The position numbers and the translations under genes were made by a program. Positions 17,110-22,584 of a DNA stretch of 22,584 nt are shown piece after piece. Source of the stretch: a bacterium. Lineage in GTDB: Bacteria; SZUA-79; Acidulodesulfobacterales; Acidulodesulfobacteraceae. Each line of letters begins with the position of its first letter. Position 1 is the stretch's first letter. The stretch lies in contig JAJXXD010000088.1 in the NCBI GenBank assembly GCA_021781285.1, positions 1-22,584 on the forward strand. Direction: 5' to 3'. Below the pieces are notes generated by a model. The model did no database searches and was not told the DNA's origin. It worked only from the letters and a program-made list of their open reading frames with translations.

Positions 17110-18315
17110 ATGAGTTTAGCAACTGTAGAAGAGGCTGCTCTCGATATAAAAAACAGAAAAATGATTATTCTCGTCGATGACGAGGACAGGGAAAACGAAG
17201 GAGATTTAGTCGTTGCCGCAGAGCATACTACTCCTGAAATTATCAACTTTATGACAAAATATGCAAGAGGCCTGATATGTTTAACGTTAACCGAGGAAAA
17301 AGCCGACAGCTTAGACCTTCCTCCCATGGTTGTCAATAACGAGTCGAAGTTTACTACCGCGTTTACCGTATCAATCGAAGCGAAAGAAGGCGTTACGACC
17401 GGTATATCGGCTCATGACAGGGCAAAAACCATATTAACGGCGATAGAAGACGATGCAAAACCGTCGGATTTAGTCAGACCCGGTCATATTTTCCCTTTAA
17501 GGGGCAAGAACGGCGGGGTATTGACTAGAACGGGACAGACCGAAGGTTCGATAGATATAGCCCGCATTGCCGGATTAAAGCCGTACGGCGTCATATGCGA
17601 AATAATGCACGACGACGGAACTATGGCGAGGATGCCCGATTTGATAAAATTTTCAAAAAAATTCGATATAAAGATTTTGACCGTGAAAGATTTGATAAAT
17701 TACAGGCTTAAACATGAGAAGCATGTTAAAAGACTTGTTGAATCTAAAATACCTACCGAATTCGCGGGAGATTTTAAAATTATAGTATATTCTAATGATA
17801 TCGATTTCAAAGAACATATAGCTCTCGTAAAAGGAGAAATCAATAAAGACGAGCCTGTTCTAGTCAGAGTTCACTCCCAGTGTCTCACTGGAGACATATT
17901 CGGTTCTATGAGATGCGACTGCGGAGACCAGTTGACGGCGGCTATGGAGATGATAGACAAGGAAGGCAGCGGCGTTATTTTATATTTAATGCAGGAAGGC
18001 AGGGGCATAGGCCTTGTGAATAAATTAAAAGCTTATAATCTTCAGGACGAGGGCTACGATACCGTTGAAGCAAATGAAAAATTGGGATTTAAACCCGACT
18101 TAAGAGAATACGGGGTGGGCGCCCAAATTTTAGTAGATCTGGGTGTCGGGAAAATGCGGCTTATGACCAATAATCCGAAAAAAATAATCGGACTCGAAGG
18201 ATACGGACTGAGCGTGGTTGAAAGGGTTCCCGTGGAAATATGTCCGAATGAAACAAATAAACATTATCTAAAAACGAAAAAAGAAAAATTAGGGCACATA
18301 TTAAAAATGAAATAG
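17110..18315 (+). CDS. ribBA: Bifunctional DHBP synthase / GTP cyclohydrolase II RibBA
   Basis: Supplies both precursors of riboflavin: the four-carbon unit from ribulose-5-phosphate and the pyrimidine from GTP. 401 residues. The N-terminal RibB half has the acidic metal site DDEDRENEGD (about 24-33), and SAHDRAKTI. The C-terminal RibA half has the zinc cysteines C258, C269 and C271 (SQCLTGDIFGSMRCDCGD), QEGRGIGL and RLMTNNPKK. Both halves look catalytically complete. AAGGAC precedes the ATG. Confidence 0.97.
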   Translation: MSLATVEEAALDIKNRKMIILVDDEDRENEGDLVVAAEHTTPEIINFMTKYARGLICLTLTEEKADSLDLPPMVVNNESKFTTAFTVSIEAKEGVTTGISAHDRAKTILTAIEDDAKPSDLVRPGHIFPLRGKNGGVLTRTGQTEGSIDIARIAGLKPYGVICEIMHDDGTMARMPDLIKFSKKFDIKILTVKDLINYRLKHEKHVKRLVESKIPTEFAGDFKIIVYSNDIDFKEHIALVKGEINKDEPVLVRVHSQCLTGDIFGSMRCDCGDQLTAAMEMIDKEGSGVILYLMQEGRGIGLVNKLKAYNLQDEGYDTVEANEKLGFKPDLREYGVGAQILVDLGVGKMRLMTNNPKKIIGLEGYGLSVVERVPVEICPNETNKHYLKTKKEKLGHILKMK

Positions 18316-18353
18316 TAAAAGAAAAATTAAAATTAAATTAACGGGAGCGTGAA

Positions 18354-18833
18354 ATGGGTAATTTTAATTTAATAGAAGGCGAGCTTAAAGCCGCCGGTTT
18401 TAGATTTGGCATAGCTATATCGAGATTTAACGATTTTATTAACGGTAAACTGCTGGACGGAGCGCTGGATTACTTAAAAAGAGCGGGAGCTAACGAGGAT
18501 AACGTATCGGTCGTAAAGGTTCCGGGAGCGTTTGAACTTCCCATGGCGGTGAAAATGCTGTTGGAAACAAAAAAATACGATGCGGTAATCTGTCTTGGAA
18601 CGCTGATAAGGGGCGAAACTACCCATTTTGACCTGTTGTCGAATCAAGTTACGAAATTAATTTCCGAACTTTCAATCCACTATAATGTTCCGGTGAGTTA
18701 CGGAATTATAACGGCAGAATCTATCGAACAGGCGATATCGCGCGCCGGTACTAAAATGGGTAATAAAGGTTTCGATGCGGCAATGTCTGCCGTAGAAATG
18801 GCAAGTCTTTACGCAAAAATTAAGAAGAGCTGA
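18354..18833 (+). CDS. ribH: 6,7-dimethyl-8-ribityllumazine synthase
   Basis: Condenses the RibB four-carbon product with the RibD product to lumazine, the substrate of RibE; usually forms a hollow 60-subunit shell or pentamers. 159 residues. SRFNDFINGKLLDGA (23-37), VPGAFELPMAV (57-66) and GTLIRGETTHFDLL (82-95) with catalytic H91 are clear. The usual GETPHF reads GETTHF here. GGGAG lies before the ATG. It ends in TGA, 17 bases before nusB, the usual ribH-nusB neighbour pair. Confidence 0.97.
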   Translation: MGNFNLIEGELKAAGFRFGIAISRFNDFINGKLLDGALDYLKRAGANEDNVSVVKVPGAFELPMAVKMLLETKKYDAVICLGTLIRGETTHFDLLSNQVTKLISELSIHYNVPVSYGIITAESIEQAISRAGTKMGNKGFDAAMSAVEMASLYAKIKKS

Positions 18834-18850
18834 GCGTTAACTATTTATTT

Positions 18851-19312
18851 ATGACAAAAAGAAGAAAGGCGAGAGAACTTGCTTTACAGTTTTTATACGA
18901 AGAAGACGGAAACATAAGCAATTTAGACTATAAAATAAATTGTTTTTATAATGATTTCGCTTCGGAAAGTCTTATAAGAGACGGATTTATAAAAACTAAA
19001 GAAGATTTAAACAGGAAAAAGGATATTTCTCAGATTTTTAATTTCTTTGCGGATATCGTACGGGGAACTTTAATAAATTTAGAAAAAATCGACGGTCTTA
19101 TCAGGATGCTGGCTAAAAACTGGACTATTGAAAGAATGTCGAGAGTTGACAGAAATCTTTTAAGACTTTCTATTTACGAGATTTTATTTATTCCTGAAAC
19201 TCCCAAGAACGTCGTTATCAACGAAGCGATAGAAATAGCGAAGAAATTCGGAAACGACGAATCGCCGGCTTTCATTAACGGTATCTTAGATGCGGCGGTT
19301 AAGGTTAAATAA
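18851..19312 (+). CDS. nusB: Transcription antitermination protein NusB
   Basis: Binds boxA RNA with NusE (S10) to prevent premature termination in rRNA operons. 153 residues, all-helical. The N-terminal RRKARELALQFLYE and the C-terminal SRVDRNLLRLSIYEIL, PKNVVINEAIEIAKKFG and AFINGILDAA segments are diagnostic. The stretch 25-60 is longer and more charged than in compact homologues. No good Shine-Dalgarno precedes the ATG. It is 48 bases upstream of the selenoprotein gene. Confidence 0.97.
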   Translation: MTKRRKARELALQFLYEEDGNISNLDYKINCFYNDFASESLIRDGFIKTKEDLNRKKDISQIFNFFADIVRGTLINLEKIDGLIRMLAKNWTIERMSRVDRNLLRLSIYEILFIPETPKNVVINEAIEIAKKFGNDESPAFINGILDAAVKVK

Positions 19313-19360
19313 GTTAATCGGCTGATAAAAACTTAAAATAACCGAAAATAGGAGATAAAA

Positions 19361-19621
19361 ATGGAGATTAAATCGGGATTGAATTACGGCGGAGTCGTAC
19401 TCGATATAAGAGGGCTTTGCTGAGGTCCTCCGGTATGGGCGGTCGTCCATAAACTCAAAACTTTAAAACAGGATGACGTTTTAACGGTGGTTTCGGATAA
19501 AGATTCTTTACTGAATGATATTCCAGCCTTATGCTCTCTCTTGAGCTTACAGTTGCTAAATGCGGTCAATTTAAAAGACCTGCACGTATTTTTTATTAAA
19601 AATAAAGATTGGGAAAAATAA
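19361..19621 (+). CDS. TusA/SirA-family selenoprotein with in-frame TGA read as selenocysteine
   Basis: Reading through the TGA at 19421-19423 gives 86 residues that align along the whole length of TusA-type sulfur carriers: LDIRGLCUGPPV against the LDALGLRCPEPV type, then KLKTL, LTVVSDKD and NDIPALC. Selenocysteine 21 falls on the catalytic cysteine; C20 precedes it, the first proline of CPxP is glycine, and C58 matches the second cysteine in E. coli TusA. Read normally the gene would end at codon 20. The ATG follows GGAG (19351-19354); the frame closes at TAA 19619-19621, 8 bases before rph. TGA ends fabF, ribH and rpmF, so it is not reassigned generally. TusA relatives pass sulfur as persulfide for tRNA thiolation, cofactors or sulfur oxidation; the role here (sulfur or selenium relay, or redox) is open. 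No selenium-insertion genes are in the window. Confidence 0.88.
19434..19451 (+). promoter_or_regulatory. Bacterial SECIS element (selenocysteine insertion hairpin)
   Basis: Bases 19434-19440 (TATGGGC) pair with 19445-19451 (GTCCATA) to give seven pairs, one of them G-U, around a GGTC loop at 19441-19444. The loop's first G is separated from the TGA by 17 bases, inside the spacing known for bacterial SECIS elements (about 16-37). A GGUC apical sequence is also found in the E. coli fdhF element that SelB binds. Unlike fdhF, I see no bulged U in the stem. A second short pairing (19422-19424 with 19454-19456) could extend the base. Confidence 0.82.
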
Positions 19622-19629
19622 AGGCTAAA

Positions 19630-20349
19630 ATGATTAGGAATAATAATAGAACGGCAGATGAAATGAGGCCTGTGAAAATTACCCCCGGCTATATGAAATA
19701 TGCCGAAGGTTCGTGCTTGATAGAAGCCGGCGATACTAAGGTGATATGCACTGCTTCCGCCGATTATAAAGTGCCGCCGTTTTTAAGAGATAAAGGCGAA
19801 GGCTGGCTCACCGCCGAATATTCTATGCTTCCGAGGTCCGCCCATAACAGGATACCGAGAGACTCGGCAAAAGGAAAAGTCAACGGAAGGGCTCAGGAAA
19901 TACAGAGGTTAATAGGCAGGTCGCTCAGGTCGGTAATTAATTTTTCGTATTTCCCCGGAATAACCGTATTAATAGACTGCGACGTGATAAGCGCGGACGG
20001 CGGAACGAGGACGGCTTCTATAACTGGGGCATATGTCGCCGCTTATCTTGCATTCTTAAATCTTATAAAACAGGAAAAAATAGAAAAGATGCCGTTTTAC
20101 GATTCCGTTGCCGCAATAAGCATCGGCATCGCAAACGGAGAAATCCTTCTTGACCTCGATTATTCCGAAGATTCCATAGCCGAACTTGATTTTAATTTTA
20201 TCTTAACCGGTTCCCGAAAAATAATCGAGATTCAGGGATGCGCCGAAAAAACCCCGATAGATTTCGACGTCCTCGGCAAGCTCTACGAACTTTCAAAAAC
20301 CGCAGTTGCAAAAATTACGGAATTGCAGAATAAAGCAATTTCCGGTTAA
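19630..20349 (+). CDS. rph: Ribonuclease PH
   Basis: Phosphorolytic 3'-5' exoribonuclease that trims tRNA 3' ends, acting as a hexamer. I choose the ATG at 19630 (239 residues, matching the usual length) because AAAGG lies 5 bases before it. An in-frame TTG at 19609 overlaps the selenoprotein and would add residues absent from the family. Motifs include MRPVKITPGYMKYAEGS, EGWLTAEYSMLPRSAHNR, R87 in GRAQEIQRLIGRSLR and the phosphate-binding GGTRTASITGA (124-134). The C-terminus KTAVAKITELQNKAI is complete. It starts 8 bases after the selenoprotein stop, so the two are probably translated from one mRNA. Confidence 0.96.
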   Translation: MIRNNNRTADEMRPVKITPGYMKYAEGSCLIEAGDTKVICTASADYKVPPFLRDKGEGWLTAEYSMLPRSAHNRIPRDSAKGKVNGRAQEIQRLIGRSLRSVINFSYFPGITVLIDCDVISADGGTRTASITGAYVAAYLAFLNLIKQEKIEKMPFYDSVAAISIGIANGEILLDLDYSEDSIAELDFNFILTGSRKIIEIQGCAEKTPIDFDVLGKLYELSKTAVAKITELQNKAISG

Positions 20350-20376
20350 GCATCTCAATGCCTTAAATTTTTATTT
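20346..20376 (+). terminator. Intrinsic terminator of the rph transcript
   Basis: TTAAGCAT (20346-20353), a CTCA loop and ATGCCTTAA (20358-20366) form an eight-pair stem with one bulged C, overlapping the rph stop codon. It is followed by ATTTTTATTT. The T-rich tail is on the plus-strand side, so it ends rph transcription better than fxsA transcription coming the other way. Confidence 0.55.
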
Positions 20377-20880
20377 ATTATCGTGTTTTTTAAGAGACAG
20401 GGAAATTAAATCTGTATTATTAGGATTTTCATCGCCTGAAAAATTTTCTGCCTGTTCGGCTTTCTCCCGAAACATATCAGGCGTCCTGCGGTAATAATAA
20501 GTAAAATTATCTTTTAATTTATTTTTTAAATATTTAAATATTAAATAAATTAGATAATAATTTAAGAATGGAATTAAAAAAAGAACAGCAATGAAATCGG
20601 TAATAAACCCCGGAATAAAAAATAATATTCCGGCTATAAAGAAGGCAATAGATTTAATTAAGTTTTTGTTTAAAATTTTTCCGTTAGAAACATCGGCAAC
20701 GGCATTTTGAAAGGCAATATATTTTATTTTTTTTGTTATTATATAACCTGCGATGCTAAAAAAAAATAAAAGTCCGGCGGTTGCAAGAAAGCCTATTCTT
20801 TCGGCTATTTCTATAAATACGTAAATTTCGAGAAATATATCGATAAGAATTGCAAAAAAAAATTTTCCAAATAACCCCAT
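20371..20880 (-). CDS. fxsA: FxsA-family inner-membrane protein
   Basis: Small membrane protein of the FxsA family, named for relieving F-plasmid exclusion of phage T7 when overproduced; the normal role is unknown. 169 residues. Hydrophobic segments lie at about 8-25, 32-49, 76-103 and 105-118. The family core FIPGFITDFIAVLFLIP (88-104) is clear, as is the N-terminal IDIFLEIYVFIEIAERIG. The tail after about 120 is hydrophilic and probably cytoplasmic. It is convergent with rph and has a promoter match that places the transcription start on the ATG. Confidence 0.88.
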   Translation of the reverse strand: MGLFGKFFFAILIDIFLEIYVFIEIAERIGFLATAGLLFFFSIAGYIITKKIKYIAFQNAVADVSNGKILNKNLIKSIAFFIAGILFFIPGFITDFIAVLFLIPFLNYYLIYLIFKYLKNKLKDNFTYYYRRTPDMFREKAEQAENFSGDENPNNTDLISLSLKKHDNK

Positions 20881-20886
20881 TTATTT

Positions 20887-20915
20887 AATATACAACGATT
20901 TCAAAGATTAATCAA
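20887..20915 (-). promoter_or_regulatory. Probable fxsA promoter giving a leaderless mRNA
   Basis: On the minus strand TTGATT (20915-20910) and TATATT (20892-20887) are 17 bases apart. Exactly six bases separate the -10 from the ATG at 20880, so the predicted first transcribed base is the A of the start codon. No ribosome-binding sequence is present. Confidence 0.5.
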
Positions 20916-21064
20916 ATTATTCCAAGCAGTTTTTTTCGTTTATGTTTATATTATGCAACCCTAATAAACAGGGGCAGGAAGAGGAGCGGATAATTTCCAT
21001 ATTGAAAGGAAATAGAGTTTGTCGTATTATTATTAATACCCCCCCTATTTTTTCTATAAATTTA

Positions 21065-21073
21065 TGTTATAAT
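21065..21073 (+). promoter_or_regulatory. Extended -10 promoter for the OmpA-domain gene
   Basis: TGTTATAAT (TGn followed by a perfect TATAAT at 21068-21073) lies in a 257-base gap between fxsA and the OmpA-domain gene. No good -35 is seen 17 bases up, as is common with extended -10 promoters. Transcription would start near 21080, leaving a leader of about 58 bases ending in AAGGAGG. A run of seven Cs at 21039-21045 lies just upstream. The rest of the gap shows nothing I can assign. Confidence 0.45.
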
Positions 21074-21137
21074 TTAAATATTAATTTAAAAAAAGAAAAA
21101 TTTTTACATCTTTTAACCTTTTAACTAAGGAGGTTTT

Positions 21138-21758
21138 ATGAAGGGAAAAAATAAAAAAAACGCATTTTTATTTTTCGCGATTTCGGCATTTGCATTTTTT
21201 CTTATTTCAATTGGAATTGCCGTTAAATCATTTGCCGGAAACGGAACGGACTGGACAACGCCTTGCGGTTTTGGTAATAACAGAGGCACATCTTATTTAT
21301 CCAGTCCTTGCAGTTCTTCCTACAATTGCTGCATGGAGGCTCCGTCTCCCAAGCCCGTAGTTGAGCATTCCGTTCCCGTTCCGAAAAAACAGGTTCCAAA
21401 GAAACACGTTTCTACTTATGATATATCCTTGCACGATATTTATTTTGCTTTCAATAGCGCCGTTCTTACAGGCAAAGACAGAGCTATTCTCAAAAGAGAC
21501 GCAGAATATTTAAAAAACAATCCAAATATAGTAGTGCAAATTCAGGGAAATTGCGACCAGAGAGGTTCTGTTTCGTATAATATGGCTCTTGCTTCAAGAA
21601 GAATTAACTCTGCCAAAAATTATCTTGAAAATTTGGGAATTACATCGGATAGATTAAAAACCGTGGTATTCGGAAAAAGCAATCTTCCATGTAAGGCTAA
21701 TAACGCATCCTGTTATGCTATGAACAGAAGAGACCATTTTGAGGTAATTTCCAAATAA
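21138..21758 (+). CDS. OmpA-domain (Pal-like) cell envelope protein, cysteine-rich
   Basis: 206 residues. A lysine-rich start and hydrophobic stretch (about 9-29) form a signal peptide or anchor, with possible cleavage after KSFA (33). There is no lipobox cysteine, so it is not a Pal-type lipoprotein. A cysteine-bearing linker (C43, C58, C64, C65) and a proline/lysine-rich spacer (69-90) lead to an OmpA peptidoglycan-binding domain (about 96-206) with IYFAFNSAVL, QGNCDQRGSVSYN (D140, R142) and NRR (196-198). Extra cysteines C139, C185 and C192 suggest disulfides. AAGGAGG lies 7 bases before the ATG. It most likely ties the envelope to peptidoglycan. No tol genes are adjacent. Confidence 0.85.
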   Translation: MKGKNKKNAFLFFAISAFAFFLISIGIAVKSFAGNGTDWTTPCGFGNNRGTSYLSSPCSSSYNCCMEAPSPKPVVEHSVPVPKKQVPKKHVSTYDISLHDIYFAFNSAVLTGKDRAILKRDAEYLKNNPNIVVQIQGNCDQRGSVSYNMALASRRINSAKNYLENLGITSDRLKTVVFGKSNLPCKANNASCYAMNRRDHFEVISK

Positions 21759-21770
21759 AAAGTAGAAATA

Positions 21771-21798
21771 TTGTCCGGGGGCTGTTTATCTATATAAA
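21771..21798 (+). promoter_or_regulatory. Possible hypC-hypD promoter
   Basis: TTGTCC (21771-21776), a 16-base spacer and TATAAA (21793-21798) lie in the 88-base gap upstream of hypC. The leader would be about 40 bases without a clear ribosome-binding site. The -10 lies inside an imperfect palindrome (21786-21814), which suggests regulation. Confidence 0.4.
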
Positions 21799-21814
21799 TT
21801 TAGTTATAAGATAA
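21786..21814. repeat. Imperfect palindrome over the presumed hypC -10 region
   Basis: TTATCT-A-TATAA (21786-21797) and TTATA-AGATAA (21804-21814) are reverse complements over 11 pairs with one unpaired A and a 6-base centre. The position over the -10 box fits an operator; an RNA hairpin at the transcript 5' end is the alternative. It does not match the FNR/CRP pattern TTGAT-N4-ATCAA. Confidence 0.45.
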
Positions 21815-21846
21815 CGGCTTCCGGATATTTTTAAAATTAAAATTAA

Positions 21847-22077
21847 ATGTGCCTAGCAATTCCTTCCAAAGTTATAGAAATAAAAGACGGCGATACCGTT
21901 ATCGTAGATACTATGGGGTCTAAAAGGCTTGTTTCTACGATGCTTCTGGAAGAGCCTGCCCGTATAGGCGATTACCTGCTCATACACGTGGGTTACGCAA
22001 TGCAAAAAATAGACGAAAAAGAAGCTATGGAAAGCCTTAACCTGTTCAGGGAAATTGAAATAAAAACGGCAGGGTAG
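21847..22077 (+). CDS. hypC: [NiFe] hydrogenase maturation chaperone HypC
   Basis: Works with HypD to assemble the Fe(CN)2CO unit of [NiFe] hydrogenases and deliver it to the large-subunit precursor. 76 residues, typical. The N-terminal MCLAIPSKVIEI carries the essential C2 (exposed after methionine removal). IGDYLLIHVGYAMQKIDEKEA is the second family signature. HybG-type paralogues look alike, so the exact hydrogenase served cannot be told. No Shine-Dalgarno is visible in the A/T-rich sequence before the ATG. It is 13 bases upstream of hypD. Confidence 0.95.
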   Translation: MCLAIPSKVIEIKDGDTVIVDTMGSKRLVSTMLLEEPARIGDYLLIHVGYAMQKIDEKEAMESLNLFREIEIKTAG

Positions 22078-22090
22078 AATAAATATAAAT

Positions 22091-22584
22091 ATGGAATTAT
22101 ATTCCGATTTTAAAATAAAAGAGGATATAAGCAGACTGGCGTCGATAATAGGCTCGGAAGTTAAAAAACCTTTCAATATAATGGAAATATGCGGTGGACA
22201 CACCCATTCCATTATGAAATACGGATTAAATACCCTCCTTAAAGATAAAATAAATTTTCTTCACGGACCGGGCTGTCCCGTCTGCGTTATGCCGCTTAAA
22301 AGAATAGACGAGGCGATAGAAATTGCAGATTCTCCGGACGTCATACTTGCGGCTTACGGCGATATGATGCGGGTTCCCGGAACGGATAGTTCGCTGATAA
22401 AAGAGCGGGCAAAAGGAAAAGACGTAAGAATGATATATTCCCCTCTCGATATTATAAAAATCGCCGAGGATAAAAACAATAAAGGTAAAAAAATAGTTTT
22501 TTTCGCGATAGGATTTGAAACTACGACCCCTATGACGGCGGCTCTTCTCGAAGAAGTTATAGCGAGGCGGATAAACAATGTTTT
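22091..22584 (+). CDS. hypD: Hydrogenase maturation protein HypD (partial, C-terminus beyond the window)
   Basis: Iron-sulfur scaffold on which the Fe(CN)2CO moiety is built with HypC and cyanide from HypE/HypF. 164 full codons are present before the window ends; the family is about 360-380 residues. MEICGGHTHS (31-40, C34 being the conserved active cysteine), HGPGCPVCVMP (58-68, C62 and C65) and FFAIGFETTTPMTAALL are diagnostic. The rest, including the C-terminal [4Fe-4S] cysteines, is outside. hypE and other hydrogenase genes are expected downstream, but that is inference. Confidence 0.96.
   Translation, partial: MELYSDFKIKEDISRLASIIGSEVKKPFNIMEICGGHTHSIMKYGLNTLLKDKINFLHGPGCPVCVMPLKRIDEAIEIADSPDVILAAYGDMMRVPGTDSSLIKERAKGKDVRMIYSPLDIIKIAEDKNNKGKKIVFFAIGFETTTPMTAALLEEVIARRINNV

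Noticed and set aside
19421..19423. TGA reassigned to tryptophan or glycine throughout the genome
   Set aside because: TGA is the stop codon of rpmF, fabF and ribH at the expected protein ends, and TGG is used for Trp.
19384..19569. Antisense open frame of 61 codons opposite the selenoprotein
   Set aside because: No family resemblance or ribosome-binding site, and it mirrors the conserved TusA-like frame on the other strand.
19361..19621. Pseudogene or sequencing error explanation for the TGA
   Set aside because: The frame is intact on both sides, the TGA replaces exactly the catalytic Cys codon, and a SECIS-like stem with GGUC loop follows. A random nonsense mutation would not produce these together.
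19609..19629. TTG at 19609 as the rph start
   Set aside because: It would overlap the selenoprotein frame and add residues not found in RNase PH; the ATG at 19630 has AAAGG at good distance and gives the usual length.
21039..21045. Run of seven Cs as a phase-variable switch
   Set aside because: It lies about 23 bases before the -10 and outside the coding frame; a single tract in one sequence gives no sign of length variation.
20942..21124. 60-codon open frame before the OmpA-domain gene
   Set aside because: It has no ribosome-binding site, an odd composition and no recognisable domain, and it overlaps the extended -10 promoter.

Overview
The window is about 40% GC by eye, with short intergenic gaps, and looks like chromosome from a Gram-negative, probably anaerobic bacterium. 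An OmpA/Pal-type envelope protein argues for an outer membrane. The hypC-hypD pair indicates a [NiFe] hydrogenase. An in-frame TGA followed by a selenocysteine-insertion hairpin indicates a selenium user. TGA is a normal stop in rpmF, fabF and ribH, so the code is standard. A deltaproteobacteria-like lineage would fit, but that placement is inference from gene style only. I support 27 protein genes; no rRNA, tRNA, insertion sequence or CRISPR array is visible, and no gene-free stretch exceeds 300 bases.

Layout. Positions 1-3762 hold a minus-strand run, dnaX - ybaB/ebfC - recR - ffh (ffh is cut by the window edge): clamp loader, nucleoid-associated protein, recombination mediator and signal recognition particle GTPase. 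Divergently, from 3845, comes valS, whose product is of the archaeal/Rickettsia type rather than the usual bacterial type. A near-consensus sigma70 promoter at 6352-6380 then starts a long tightly packed plus-strand block to 20349. It comprises rpmF, plsX and a fatty-acid synthesis set (fabH, fabK, fabD, fabG, acpP, fabF), then rpiB, glyA and nrdR, the complete riboflavin set ribD-ribE-ribBA-ribH, nusB, a TusA-like selenoprotein and rph. No gap in this block exceeds 49 bases, so much of it may be co-transcribed. A terminator-like hairpin closes it against the convergent fxsA (minus strand). The window ends with an OmpA-domain envelope protein and the start of a hyp cluster (hypC, hypD partial).

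How the parts work together. PlsX and FabH/K/D/G/F with AcpP make acyl chains and phospholipid precursors; the enoyl reductase is the flavin enzyme FabK, so this pathway depends on FMN, which derives from the riboflavin made by the downstream rib genes. GlyA, RpiB and NrdR link one-carbon, pentose and deoxynucleotide supply.

The most notable item is the short gene at 19361-19621 between nusB and rph. Read conventionally it stops after 20 codons. Read through the TGA it gives an 86-residue TusA/SirA-family protein with selenocysteine exactly at the catalytic cysteine, next to a cysteine (Cys-Sec-Gly-Pro-Pro). A 7-bp stem with a GGUC loop begins 11 bases after the TGA. Further points of interest are an in-frame A7 slippery site in dnaX at the end of the clamp-loader core, several operon-head genes that look leaderless, and an imperfect palindrome over the probable hypC promoter.
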